The translations under genes and the position numbers were made by a program. Positions 1 to 12,446 of a stretch of DNA of 64,000 nt are shown piece after piece (within the stretch, counting starts at the first letter, position 1; every line of letters starts with the position of its first letter). The stretch comes from Eremophila alpestris peregrina (lineage: Eukaryota > Chordata > Aves > Passeriformes > Alaudidae), in assembly GCA_009792885.1 (NCBI GenBank), contig WMCF01000014.1, positions 10,559,924-10,623,923 of the forward strand, written 5' to 3'. A model generated the notes under the pieces. The model had not been told where the DNA came from. It worked only from the letters and a program-made list of their open reading frames with translations, and did no database searches.

Positions 1-157
1 TCTTTTTAAAATATTTCTACATATGAAATTTTGGCATAAACAAATAGGGATTCTTCTACCTGTGGGAGTGTTATTTCACTGGTGGTCCTGCAGTTCTGAA
101 TATGTGAATATTTAGTTTAAATTTGTATAGTTTCTCACCTATTAATTAGCTTAAAAT

Positions 158-195
158 AAGGAAGGAAGGGAGGGAGGGAGGGAGGGAGGAAGGGA
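158..195. repeat. GGAA/GGGA purine repeat
   Basis: A short tandem array of GAAG and GGGA units, purines only on the + strand. It lies about 85 bp upstream of the CR1 fragment. Confidence 0.9.
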
Positions 196-279
196 AATTG
201 CAAGTCCGGAGGAGACCACCAAGATCAGAGGGATGGAGTGCATCCCCTACTAGGAAAGACAGATAGAATTGGGCCTGGA

Positions 280-686
280 AAGAATTTTTAGCCTGGAAAA
301 GAAAAGGTTTTTGGGGTTACCTAATTGTGGCCTTCTAGCACCTGGAGGGAGCCTACATGAAAGATGAGGTGAAAAATATGAGGAGGGACTTTTTACAAGA
401 GCATGTAGTGACAGGACAAGGAGCAATGGATTCAGACTGAAAGAGAGTAGCTTTAGATTTTATATTAGGTAAAAATTCTGTACTGCAAGGGTGTTGAGAC
501 ATTGGAACAGGTTGCCCAGGGAAGTTGCAAATGCCTGTTCCTTGGAAGTGTTCACGGCCAGGTTGGATGGAGCTCTGAGTAACCTGGTCTAGTGGAAGTT
601 CATAGCAGAGGGTTGGAACTAGATGATGTCTGAAGTCCCATCCAGCTCAGTCATTTGATCTAGAATTCATTCTGTGTTTCTGTGAT
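280..686 (+). mobile_element. CR1 LINE 3' fragment
   Basis: The sequence follows the well-known 3' end of avian CR1 retrotransposons. It runs from the 'TTAGCCTGGA' end of ORF2, through the block containing GGAACAGGTTGCCCAGGG and GGCCAGGTTGGATGGAGCTC, to the short ATTCTGTG-like terminal repeats near 665-686. It is 5'-truncated, as most CR1 copies are, and has no intact reading frame. It lies in the sense orientation of DTNBP1. Confidence 0.9.
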
Positions 687-799
687 CTGTTACCAAATAT
701 AGTCTACATAATAAATACGGAATGCTTTACCAAGCATGTGAAAAAATCAACTTCTCATTCAACTAGTTACATGATTGTTTTGTAAAAGGTAGGTTTTTC

Positions 800-935
800 C
801 TTTTTATGCCTTTTTTTGGGGGGGGGGGGGGGTTGTTTTGGTTTTTTTGGTGGTTTTTTGTTTGTTTGTTTTTTGGTTTTTTGTTTGTTTGGGGTTTTAT
901 TGGTTGGTTGGTTGGTTTAGTTTGGTTTGGTTTGT
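800..935 (+). repeat. T/G-rich low-complexity tract with G15 run
   Basis: A T7 run is followed by fifteen consecutive G (818-832), then TTTG and GGTT repeats. Long G runs of this kind are prone to length error in assemblies. Confidence 0.9.
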
Positions 936-3224
936 TTCCTGATTTAGTAATTATTGGTCAGGTTAACCTAAGATTTGTATAAAAATATGTCTTCCAAAAA
1001 ACCAAAATCCCTCCTCAGGTCTAAAATATTTCACTGTCAGTGTAAAGTAAGTGAGGTTAGACTGAACTGTATTGAGACTCTAAGCCTGCTGCAGCTCATT
1101 CCTTTTGGCTCTGAAGGCCTCTAGGATTATTTGACAGGATGTACCCCTCCCTCTAAAGAGAGAGGTAGAAATTGCATGTTCAGTCAGGAAACTGGTTATT
1201 CTGAAAGCAGTTTATGGAGTGAAACCCTTATTTTGTTGTAGTTATTTTAGGAAAGAAGACAAAAACTGTTTTGCTTTCACTTTCTGAGGCAGGATTTAGT
1301 TCAGCACTGAGTAGTGTAGTTCTGTGTGTCTGAAAAGGTTATAGTTTGGGTGAAGAATAGTTCCACTGCAGCAGGAGTTTGGAGTTGGGTGTTATTCTTA
1401 AGGACAAGTCAAAGCTGATACCTGCCACCTGATTTGCCATGTCGTGGAACCTGTGTTTTCAACCTGTGCACAATGTGTTGTGACAGCAGAACAGTGTCTC
1501 ATCATTAATTTACATGTCTGCACATGCACAACATTTGATCTAGAAGGCAGGTAGCTCACAGCTGTGCAGAGGTTAAGATTGGCACTGTTCTTGTAGTAGC
1601 AGAAGCTACTTGCCTGTCTTTGAAAGCCTTCTAATTCCAAAGCAAGAGTGGTTATTTTTTTGGAATGGAAAATAGTCATTAAATTGTTCGATAGATCAAT
1701 TTGTACTCGGACGATGGGATGTTATTAATCTTATTTGGGACAGTTTCATGGACCTTTGGAAACACAAATAGAATACTGCAGTGCCATGGCTTGTATTTTA
1801 TCTACTTTGGGTTTAGATTTGCTATCGATTAGTTTTTCCATTTGAAAAGTAGTATTTTTTAGGAAAGACTGAAAAAACAGAAATTGGAGAGCATATGCAT
1901 TAAGTACTGCCTTTCATGACAGTAGAATTTTGCTGAATCATTTGAGCTGTTTTCAGGTACCATTTCTGTGATAGTGGGACAGTGTGTGGCTAAATTTTAA
2001 AGCCAGATCATCCTCATAAATTAACTTAAATGTACTGAAGGTACATGTGACATTGTCAGGTTTATTTATAGTGAAAATACGTATTTTGCAGCTCACTAAC
2101 TGAATTATTGTTGTTACATACTTCAAATGAAGGCAGGAAACAAGTGTGTGAACTCAGGTGCTTTTTTTTTTTTCTTTATTTCTTTTTGCTATTTTCTGCA
2201 CTAAGGAGGTTCAGCTTAGTGTTATCCTTCTGTCCTTCCCTTGCAAGTCACTTTTTATTCTCTTTCACTTGGATAGGAATCTGACTAAAGGATAAATCAG
2301 AGATGTAAAAGACCCTCTTACTAACAGAGCCTGTCCTAATGTAAGCTGAGGAAGGCTTGTGATACTCACATCCCACTGAAGTCACGTTGCTAAATTCTGT
2401 CTTCTAAAAAGACACATATTGTCACTGAACACCAATGACCATAAAGGATATTGAACCAGAAAAATGGAAGATGATGGATTGCAGATTTGTTAACCCAGGA
2501 GCAGTCAGGCATGTGCCTTGAAGGAGACGATCCCACTCCACTTTTGCTGTAACATTTCCGTGCTTTGCATGACATGAAGCAAATGTGGAATAACCCCTTA
2601 ATCTGCCATAGAACAGTATCTCCATGTTGATTTTTACTATAGTTAAAAACAATTAAAATGATTCTAGAGTCGTTCCTGCTTACCACATTTGCAGGCATAA
2701 AAATGTGTCTTAATTTTTTTAAAAAATTGAGAAATAGGCAAATGCACTCAGGTTTTGGGGTGTTTTTAGTGACAAATGAACTGGGCAAAAAGCATTTTTG
2801 CTGTTTCTGAACTATACCAAATCTAGTTCTAAAATGACAATCCCTTGTGATGCTGAGGGCCACCTTGCAGAGCAGTCCCTTCAGCCTGGTGTATTTTTAA
2901 TCACAAATGTGATTTTTTTTTTATCCTAGATGTATTTACATTTTTAGAACTCAGTTTGCACATTTGCTCTTTGGTGGAGCATATTTTTAGTGTCTCTTAA
3001 CTATGATGATTTCCTGGTAGCCAGATAAAGTTTGGAGTTCTGTGGAAACCTTTTCCCAAGCTGTTTCCTGTCTCATTGATCGGAAGCTGCCTCTTCCTCC
3101 AGGTGCTGTGTGAGTAATTGGAATCCTGGCATACACAGGCACCTATTTTCTATGGTTTGTTCTGATATTTATTTAAGCTTATCCTTTATATTCCAAGGAT
3201 TTCAAGCAAGGGTTTGGTGTGGGG

Positions 3225-3253
3225 GTTTTTTGTTTGTTTGTTTGTTTTTTGTT
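3225..3253 (+). repeat. TTTG simple repeat
   Basis: A short run of TTTG units follows a G5T6 stretch inside the DTNBP1 intron. Confidence 0.85.
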
Positions 3254-6200
3254 TAAAGAGAATTTTTAAGGTAAGCCAACTTGTTGAAACTGCTTGCTAG
3301 GAAATGTTAAAAATAATCTCTCTGCACTGGTAAAAGCTCTGCTTTTCTTCTTGACTGGCTTGTTTGTGGGCTGCTTGGAGTTTTCATATTCTGATGCAAT
3401 CTATAAAAACCCTAGTTAAGTGTTATCAAGGAGTATGTACAGTCATATTTAATGACTGATTTTTTTTATAATCTTCATTTTAGTAAAACATTTCTTCATG
3501 AAAGTGTGGCTTTTGAGAATTGGCAGACAGGAAATCTCATTTGGAGCAGTGTTTATTTTTTCAAACAGATGATCTTTCTGTCATTGAGTGAAATCCTGAC
3601 TTTCACATTCTAGTGAATCAGGACCTAATTTTTTTGATTGTAATGATTTGAATATATCTTTAGTAAAAACAAATTGCTGTGTAAAGAAACTGTTGAATAA
3701 GAGTTTAAAATCACCTAGGGCTTGTAGTTTTCACTTGTTTACCTTTCACTCTTCTGTGGAAGAAAGACTGTGTGCACCTAGATCACTTATCTTGCTTTTT
3801 TTCCCCCCAAGTTTTGCGAACACAGTCTTCTCAACTGGCAGCAAACTACAGTGCAAAAGTGCTCTGCACATCCTCCCTTATAGCATCAATATGTATTCTA
3901 AATTCTGTCAAGAATTATTAAAGCATTTTTGAGGAAAACTGCATTGTTTGAAGCACTCCCCGGTGTCTTGTCTTGCTTTGATGTTTTTAGTTGAAAAGGT
4001 CTGTAACGAGGCAGTTTGCAGCATAAGTTGCTAAGTCATAATGCACTCGAAAAGCTGCTTGGCTGCCTGCCTTCCACTGTCTGCCTTTAGGATTTTATTG
4101 TTCTAGTCTTTGAAGGATTTTGGTTCCTCAGTGAGTAGCCAGCCTGCTGATAGGTTTTGACAATCCCACACGGTGTTCCCGCAGCCGAGTGATGATGTTA
4201 CAGTCTGGATGGATGGGCAGCACAGGGGGCAAACAACAGGCTGGGTGGGAGGGTGGTGCTTTGTGGGTCATCCCCTACCTGGGGGCTGGGACCAGAAGCC
4301 ACAGCTCTGTCCCAGAGGAGGAGATGGAGGGCTCTGGCACCAAGCTTGGAGGTGTTCTGGCTCCGTGGAAAAGCCCTGGGTGTCCCGTGGGCAGTGAGCC
4401 GGGTGCCAGCCTGCAGCACACCTGGCAGCAGGGAAGGCCACAGCGCCCTGGGCCGTGTGAACGGGAACGTGGCCAGGAGTTCAAGGGGAGAGATTATCCT
4501 CTACCCAGCGTGTCTTCATGCTGTGTCCAGTTTCAAGCTCTCCCAGCACAGGAGGAGCATCAAGAACCAGCAGTGAGCTCAGTGAAGAGTTGCTTGAAAC
4601 GTTAATATCTGTGGCAAAAGTAGAAACACCCACAAAGGATATGTGCAAGCATTTTATGGTCTGGTTGGATGAGTATACAAAAAGCAAATGAACTGTAGAG
4701 GGAGAAAAAAGGGGCGGGTTTTTATGTTCTCTGTGCCTTTCTCTATTTATGGGTTCTACTTCATATGAGATATAAAGTTACATAATAAATTAATTGAAGG
4801 GAGGTAAACTGGTTGTGTATGAAAGCATGAGGAGCCATCAATTTCAACAACTTGACATCTTTCATGCTGGATCTAGGGGATGTGCTAGCCATGTAAACAG
4901 CCAGTGTTTTCAGTTGATTTTTTTTTTTAATATTTTTCAGTCATTCTTCCAACCTACTTGGGAAATCTGTTGTGCATAGCTGGAAGATGTTTTAGATTAG
5001 AGCATAAAATGGTTGCTTTGTTGGTTGGATAGAAACTTCAGGTACTGCGGCAGAATTTTAATTTGTAGGAAGTGTCAGCCAGGCCTAGGAGTGATGTCAG
5101 GAAATAGTGTCCTCTACACTTGAGGACAGGTTACAAGTTACTAGGTACAAGCTGTTGTCATTTGTTCTTTTGGAGTTTGGATTCTCCTGGTGTCTGGTTC
5201 AAACAGGGAAGATATGGGGCAGGCGAGTGAGGCTGTGGGTTGTACCCTGGGGTGAGCCATGGGGCAGGGCCTGGTGTGGTGTAGAAGGCTGGGCCTCAGC
5301 CCTCAGCTGTTCACTCTTTTAGAAAAAAAAATTGCCTGCTTTTAGTGTCTGTTCTCTTAAAAGTCATAGCTGGTGGGGAATTAGTCATCTTTTATTTGGG
5401 TTATTGTGGCAACTCCTGTATGTCTGCATCTAATTGTGCATTAGCATTTTCTGTGTAGTCTCTCTTTTTTCCTTTTCTGTGCACAGCAGTGTGATTGAGA
5501 AATAGGTGCCATTGCTAATTGAAAAGTACGATTTTAGGGTGAAAGGAAAAATACAATAGTATTTTAAGTGTGCCAAGTCTCAGTTTGTATCCTGGGAGGA
5601 ATTCATATGAGCAGTGTATGATAGCATATGGATGATACTTTTGTCTTTCTTGGAACAACTTTGGTTCTGTCTCTGTTCAGTGTTTTATAAACTACACTTG
5701 GCTTAGGGAAAATGTAATTCTGAGTAGCTCTGTGAAAGAAACAATACACCTGTTTTCTTTGGTTTCATGCTTGACTGTTGGCTTCACCTCCCATCCTTAG
5801 CATTTCTGACAACAGACAGAAACCCCAAATGCAGCAGTTTGGTTTTGCTTAGCCAAGCACCTCTTAGTACACCTGGCAGGGCGTGAAATCATGCAGCAAG
5901 GTTCTAGATGTTAATTATCTGACTTCAAAGAACAAGTCCATGACAGCTCTTCAGCTCATCTATTTACAGTTTCCTGTGGAACATGCCAGCACAGAAGGCA
6001 GCTGTTGCCATTCAGCTCTGGCCAGTTACAATTTCAACAGTTTACAGGACATTTTAGGCAAAAGTTAAAAACAAAGAGCTCAATGTCAAGAAAGAGATTG
6101 TATCAGTCTCATGTCACTTGGATGCCATCTCTGTTTTAGGGTTAAAAATATCCCAAATTACCAATCTAGAGTGCAAAACTGTCAGAATGTATTATGAGAG

Positions 6201-7307
6201 AGACAGAAAATTCCCATTGTCAGTGAGAGCTGCTGGCTTTTATTATTACAATTGAATGGCATTTCTGCATCATAGACAATGTTATTAATAATTGCTCATC
6301 ATCCAGGACTGCAGTAGAGGAGTTGCTCCAGGGGACCCAGAGTCATGGTACACCACAGTGTAATTGATAATAAAGGCATGTTGCCTTCAGGGAAGATGCT
6401 TTCCTTTTTATACACTGATGTTTTATTTCTGAAATCTCCTATAAGAAAGAGATTTCTGCTTATTTACTGATGTTTTAATGAATATCTGGTGTGTCAGTCC
6501 AGTTTCCTGGCTTCTTTTGGCATCTACCACAGTTCAGTTGCTTCTGTGTATGATCTGTGACCTTGATGCAGGCAACAGAGTGAATTAACTGCTCTCTGAT
6601 GTTTTGCCTGGTTTAATAAAACATGTTCTGCATTTGGGCAATAATCTCCATAATAGTAAAGGCTTGTAATGAGTGTCCGTGTTGTAGAATATCATTAACA
6701 TAACATTTTTCCTGGAAGACTCACACAATGCTTGTGCTAGAAAACCTTACACTCCTTCAGCATTTATCCATGTGGATGCCATATTCCAGCTGTGTCTGTC
6801 TGGCATGTGAAAACTTGGACATTTTTCACCCAGTGGTGTTTGTTGGAGCTTTCCCTAATGGGCAGAACGGAACAGAGCAGCAGCTCTTCTCGCCACCCCC
6901 GTCCCTTCCATCAGTAGCTCAGCTGGAAAATTCCTTTTTTATTGTAAGCAGAGAGCTCATGAGACCAGAAAAGTGAACAGAGAACTCTGGGAAAAGGGTT
7001 CCAGGTTATATATTCCTTCTAAAAAGCTATTTTTCTAAAGCATATTCTAACAGTCTGGTTGCAGTCAGTACTTCAATAGCAACTACATCTTTTTATTCTA
7101 GAAGATGTTATTCTGCAATAAACAGCACGATTCTTTTCTCCTCTGTCCAGTGAAGAGCAGAACAGAGGGGAAGGAGTTCTTCCAATGATACTTTGTCTAA
7201 CATTTCCTAATTCTGTCTAATATTTCCTTTGCTGCACATACATGTAGGATTCTTGAATTTTTCCATTCTATCTGGAGGCTGGCAAAGCCAGAATCTCAGG
7301 CAGACAT

Positions 7308-7372
7308 GCACACACACACACACATATGTTCTGTATGTGTATTTATATATATGCACATACAAATACATATGT
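7308..7372 (+). repeat. CA microsatellite with TA/CA continuation
   Basis: A pure CA array at about 7308-7324 is followed by irregular TATA, TGTG and CATA repeats. It is likely to be polymorphic. It lies 430 bp upstream of the dysbindin exon at 7802. Confidence 0.85.
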
Positions 7373-7801
7373 GTATCTTGCCACTTGCACTGTGGTGGAA
7401 ATGTGCAGCAAGATTCAAATGAAAAGTGTTGCTTTTGTGTGCATCAGGTGCATATGACTGCAGAAGCATCATTACCTGAAGTGATTTTGGCAGAATTCTG
7501 AAATCCCAGTTGTTGATGGACAGTGCTCTCAGATGTTCCTGTTTATACAGCTCAGGAAATTTACATCTTGCCTCAAAATAAATAGTTATGACACCACTTT
7601 AATGTGAAGGTTATGCTGCCTAATGTGGTATTCCTATCCTTGCAAAGTTGCAAAGCACAGAGACCTCCTTTTATTGCAGGCTGTGTTCACAGCCTGTAGT
7701 AACAGTCTGTCAGAATTTACTGAACTGGTTCTGTTGGTTTTGAATTCTGAGTGGAGGGGCACATCTGCAATATTTGATTTGTCTGTCTGTTTTATGCTCA
7801 G

Positions 7802-7957
7802 CTGAACTCGATGCTGAACATGCACAGAAGGTTTTGGACATGGAGCACACCCAGCAGATGAAGCTAAAGGAGCGCCAGAAGTTCTTTGAAGAAGCCTTCC
7901 AGCAGGACATGGAGCAATACCTTTCCACAGGATACTTGCAGATAGCAGAGAGAAGAG
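7802..7957 (+). CDS. DTNBP1: Dysbindin (DTNBP1) exon, end of coiled coil
   Basis: This exon encodes the C-terminal part of the dysbindin coiled coil. The conserved reading includes ELDAEHAQKVLDMEHTQQ, KERQKFFEEAFQQDMEQY and LSTGYLQIAERR, which is nearly unchanged across vertebrates. The coiled coil mediates assembly into BLOC-1 with partners such as pallidin, snapin and muted. The exon is 156 nt: two bases completing a split codon, 51 codons, and a final G that joins AA of the next exon to make Glu. The acceptor is CTCAG ending at 7801. The donor after 7957 reads GCAAGT instead of GTAAGT, so the next intron is GC-AG. I place it about third from last of roughly ten exons by comparison with the human gene. 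Confidence 0.96.
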
Positions 7958-9714
7958 GCAAGTTGTGAAATAACTTTTGCACAATCTTCCAGCTTGGAGA
8001 GCATTGCTGAGCAGGCAGAGCCAGCAGTGCTTACAGAGGAAGCAAAAATGTCCAAATTCTTCCTCAGTACAATTGGAACTTCAGCCTTTTAAACAAACTG
8101 TGTCTCAAGGGTACTGGATACCTTAGAATATTAGTCAGGCTCTGCTCCTTGTCTGAGGACACACAGAGCACTGAACTACATCTGGAACAGTGTTTTTCTC
8201 TGCAGCTGAGGAGTGCATCTCTGTAAAAGTATGGATGGAGGCAGCTGCTTTGTCCACTGGAGTTCCAAAGCCTGGGATTGTCATTTGGCAAGGAGATGCC
8301 TCAGGAAACTGCAAAGTGCAGAGGAAAGCTCAGTGTAGCATTTCCAAGCACTTCCCAGGTGGCAGCAATTCCCTCTGGGTGTGATCAGGACACAGGAGCT
8401 CACATGAAGTGCTCTCCTTATTATGAAATGACACAGGCCTGGCATCTCTGGACTGGTTAAAGCACAAGAATGCCAGAGATTCCAGGGAACTCTGTGTGGG
8501 AGGTTTCCACCTGTTAGGCCAAAATGCAGGGATTGTTGGACCAGTCAGGAAGCCAGTGGGAAATTAATGCATTCATGTGGCAGGAAAAAATGTAGATATT
8601 CTGTCCCTGCTCCAAGTGCAGTTCTGCTATCATTTGTAATGTCAGAGCAGGGAATGCAATCCAAGGTTTCCATTTCTCTGCATGAGTGCTATAAATACTC
8701 ATCTGCAAGCTGCTCTGCATGGGTGGCTAAGGAGAGGTGGGATATGTAAATCTAAATTCACAGTCAGGGCAGGAACTGTGTTTGAGTCTCCTGCTTTCTG
8801 TAATCTGCTGCCTTTTAGACTAAAATTTAAACATTGTCATGGACTGGTACTGGACACACAAATCTGTTATAGTGTAGCATATTTCAAAAAATAAATCTCC
8901 CAGTCAAATTACAGAATTTCATCTCAGTTCACCTATGAAGGCTTTCTATAATGTAACTGTTAAATTTAGATAAACAAGTAAACTGTTCATTGTAGTAATT
9001 TGATATTATGCAGCAGCTAGACTTAAATCTGAGTGGCCCTGGGCTTGTTTCCTGTTGACTTGTTTTGCTGTTCAAGGAAGAAGCTGCTCATCCAAGTACT
9101 TACTTCCCTTGCAAATTGTCAGTACTGTATTGACAGTAATAAGTAATTTGCTTGACTAATTAATAATGTGAAATACCCATGCTGAGAGAAGATACTGGAC
9201 ATGAGCCTGGGCTTTACAGACTACTGTAATTTCTTAGATTAACTGAGAGAAGATGAACAGCTGCTCTCTGTTGACATTAATCCTGGTTTCTGAATTTCTG
9301 TGTCCCTTGTATATTGACATTTAGTGACTGTGTGCTTAAATGTGTTTGTTTTTCTCTAAAAAGACTTTTGGTTGAGAAAATTGAAAGGGAGTGTTCCAAA
9401 ATGGAAAGTTTCAATCTTTGAGCCTGAGTCCCATCTCATCTTATTTCGAGAAGGTTATTGCTATAAATACTGTTGCTAAAAATGTTTGGGTTTACAAAAG
9501 CAGTAATGGATGTTGGTTTCACAACAAAGGTTGCACAGAGTGCTCTTGCATTTGGGCTGAGGTTGCTGCTGAGCAGCTCTTGTGGGTGGGCTCCTTCCAT
9601 TCCTCAGTTTAATTATTGCTGCTGCAGACAATGACAGCAGCCTCTGGAGCCTTAGTAGGTAACAACCTCGGGTAACTGATTGTTGGTTCACTCATTGTGC
9701 TCTTTCTCCTGCAG
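7958..9714 (+). other. DTNBP1: DTNBP1 intron with GC donor
   Basis: This 1,757-bp intron starts with GCAAGT and ends with TCCTGCAG. The GC donor is forced by the reading frame: only a cut after the G at 7957 joins the phase correctly to the next exon. No repeat element is recognisable inside; the sequence looks unique and AT-rich. Confidence 0.85.
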
Positions 9715-9858
9715 AACCAATTGGAAGTATGTCCTCCATGGAGGTGAATGTGGACATGCTGGAGCAGATGGACCTCATGGACATGTCTGACCAGGAAGCA
9801 CTCGACGTCTTTTTAAACTCAGGAAGTGAAGACAACAATGTGCTGTCTCCCATGCTGG
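9715..9858 (+). CDS. DTNBP1: Dysbindin (DTNBP1) penultimate exon
   Basis: This 144-nt exon encodes the conserved segment after the coiled coil, reading EPIGSMSSMEVNVDMLEQMD and then a stretch with DQEALDVFLNSG and NVLSP. The first two bases complete a split Glu codon and the last base opens a split Gly codon. The acceptor is CTGCAG and the donor is GTATGG. Reading past the donor would add about 22 residues before a TGA ending at 9926, which would give a dysbindin form without the acidic C-terminal exon. Shorter dysbindin isoforms exist in mammals, but no transcript evidence is visible here. Confidence 0.97.
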
Positions 9859-12198
9859 GTATGGTACTTGTAGTGACAGCCTGCTTAGAGACAGGGATAA
9901 ACCACCAGAACTGCTCTCATCTGTAATGGGTGGTGTTGTCCCATAAAACATCACACTTGATGCAGATTGACTGTTCTTCATCAGTGCTTCTCGAAACGTT
10001 TAGTTGCTGTACAAGGGAGTTGCTGCAAAACTATGTGGTATTTCCAGACAATCTAATTTTTCTTACTGCAGCTCCCCATTGTATTCATCACAGTCTGGGT
10101 AGGTGATGTGTTACAAACTGGCTTGAGGGACATTTTTCCCAATATAGGGTTAATGAAGGACATTTTGACAAACATCAGCAGAAAGCTTGCAGTAATTAGT
10201 AATTTTATTTTTAATACTGATTGCTTAGAATTTGTCCAGAATGTTGCTTGTCAAACTTGGACCAGTTATATAATGCAAGATCTTCAGTGAGAGATACTGA
10301 GAGACAAGGTTCAACCCAGCAGTTTACATATACACTGAGAATATGTGTCTCAATACTGGATCTTTTATCTACCATGGAAGTGTTTTCCTAGTTAAAAACT
10401 TAAGGGCTAAAATGCCTTTCCTCAAAAGAGCAAAAATTATTTTTCTTGTAGGAAATGATGAAGCTCCTTTAAAGGTCCTTTTGATTTCTTCTGAAAATAG
10501 ATTGAAATCTTTTTTATGGAAGTACTTACAGTACTCCCTATGTAAAGGTTATTAACACCTGCTGTGAACATGAAGAATGTTTCTTGTGGTAAATGGTCAA
10601 GGCACACTTGACTACTAAAGGTTTAGGTTTCTGTGTTTCATTGCAAAAACTGAATTGAGATGGGTGGTTTTGGATAGGCATCCACTTTGTGCATTATTAA
10701 AGCTGATCATCATTTGAGCTTGCCAGTAATTGCAGAATCTAGGACTGTTTTCCCCTTGGTGGCTGTTTGGCAGATGTTGGACTAAGAAGCTTCGTGTTTG
10801 AACAGCAAACAGTCTCAGCTGGATTATCTAACAAAGCACAGAAACTACATTTTTAACTAAGTAGGGAAATGCATTTACTTTTGAAAAAAACTACATTATT
10901 TTATGCTGTAATCTAAATATTACAGCATATATGTACAGTGTCTATATGTGGGCATACACTGCAATATATTGTACCTGTGCTGTAGTAGTATTCCAGCACT
11001 GCAACCTTACTGCAGTGTTAAGTCTCATGAATTTTGCTCTTGTGGTTCCAGATATCTTATTTCCCTCTGATTAAGGGATTTTTATGCTTGCTATAATAGT
11101 CTTCATTCTCAAAAATGAGGTGGCTTAAAGGTGATTCTTCATTTTGCTGTCAGTGGAGAACTGGCTTGTCAGGGCAAGGTTTGTTTGACAATTGGGCTGA
11201 ACACCACAAAATACAGGTAAGTTATTAAAATAACTGGTTAAAATGAGTATCAGCTTAAGATACTGAATTTTTTTCAAATTTTCCTTGCTATAAACATTGT
11301 CAGCTTATGGACATTGGCTTTGCAACATTCCATGACAGTAAGTTAAACTGCAAAATTGAATTAGCTCTATCACTCCTGAAAACTCCTCTGTGTGTTGTGT
11401 AAATTGATCTAATGCATGCTGGTGTACACCACATAAGGCTGGTTCTCTAAAATCTCTAGTGTTTAACTCAGGTACTTGAGGAGCAGGCACAGACTATGTG
11501 ATTTGAACTGCTCTGCAAAGGCTGAGCAGAACTAAGGTGTAGCTCATATCCATCTGACCCTTCTGAAAAAGTTTTTAACAAAATTTTTAAGAGAATTTTC
11601 TCACTAAAGTTACTCACCAGCTGAAGCAGGGTGCTCTGACCATGGAGAAACACTTGTTAGGCATAGGAGAGAAAGAGAAAAGGGCTTTCTTTGGCAGATC
11701 ACATAGAAAGTGTTTAGATGTTTCCTCATTTTAACTTTTTTCCTGTTAGGAACTGTCCACGGAAGAGGATCTAATTTTGAAACCTGAACTCTCAAACTGC
11801 AAGCAAACAGTGTTACACTGAACTTTCTTACAAGTCTTTTTTGCACAGGATATGGAGGGAGCAGTCTCAAAATCCCACTCCTGTGCACTTGAGCTGTGGT
11901 ATAGCTCTACTGAAGGATTGCTTTCATGCTGAATTGGTTTTGCTTTTGCATCTTCATTTTTAGTCATAACTGGTGATGACTGTTACTGCCTGCTTCCTAG
12001 CTGTCTGTTTGGCTTTAAATTTCCAATTTGTGTAGTTCTGTTACATTGAGTTTGAGGGGGTTTTCCTCTTGGTGCCTTGCAAAAGAAGGAAAACAAGCTG
12101 AAAGTGACTCCCTGACCAACGCTGAGCTGGTGTTAATCTCTTGACTTCTCAATCCCCTTGATGAGCCAGAGCTTGACTGTTGATTTCCCATCTCTCAG
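9859..12198 (+). other. DTNBP1: DTNBP1 last intron
   Basis: This 2,340-bp intron runs from GTATGG to CTCTCAG. It contains an 11-bp perfect hairpin at 10902-10929. Apart from that it is AT-rich unique sequence with no recognisable transposon or exon. Confidence 0.85.
10902..10929 (+). repeat. Perfect 11-bp inverted repeat (hairpin)
   Basis: Arms TATGCTGTAAT (10902-10912) and ATTACAGCATA (10919-10929) flank a 6-nt loop, CTAAAT. The stem is too short for a typical microRNA precursor. It lies in the last DTNBP1 intron. Confidence 0.8.
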
Positions 12199-12446
12199 GG
12201 CCCGAGTCCAACACGTACGTGAGCGAGATCAGCCTGCAGGTGCCGAGCCAGTCGGAGTTGCGGCAGAAGCTCTGCTCCCTGTCCTCCACCTGCACCGACT
12301 CCGCCAGCCAGGACGCCAGCGAGGGAGAGTCCCCCATCGTCCAGTCCGACGAGGAGGAGGTTCAAGTGGACACTGCCCTTGCTGCTGTAACTGAGAGAAA
12401 GGGTGCTTCAGATGGCAGTGATGAAAGTGACTCTCAAACTATCTGA
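12199..12446 (+). CDS. DTNBP1: Dysbindin (DTNBP1) terminal coding exon
   Basis: This exon encodes the dysbindin C terminus, an acidic Ser/Glu/Asp-rich tail described in the family as a PEST-like region. Recognisable blocks are ISLQVPSQSEL, STCTDSAS, GESPIVQSDEEEVQVDTAL and a final SDESDSQTI before TGA at 12444-12446. Its first two bases (GG) complete the split Gly codon. The first 160 nt are clearly GC- and CpG-richer than the flanking sequence, while the last part is AT-rich. The three exons in this window give about 181 residues of a protein of about 350. Confidence 0.97.

Larger units (their letters stand above)
1..7801 (+). other. DTNBP1: DTNBP1 intron, 3' part
   Basis: This is non-coding sequence upstream of the first recognisable dysbindin exon. 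It ends in a pyrimidine-rich acceptor (AG at 7800-7801). I looked for the preceding exon, which should encode the earlier coiled coil and end with one G of a split Ala codon, and found no convincing candidate, so it probably lies outside the window. The intron holds a CR1 fragment near its start, several simple repeats, and a GC-richer block at about 4170-4600 whose overlapping short ORFs match nothing I know. Confidence 0.8.

Noticed and set aside
4189..4605. 138-codon + strand ORF in a GC-rich patch of the DTNBP1 intron
   Set aside because: No recognisable domain, several overlapping frames of similar length on both strands, and no splice or promoter context. GC-rich sequence gives long chance ORFs.
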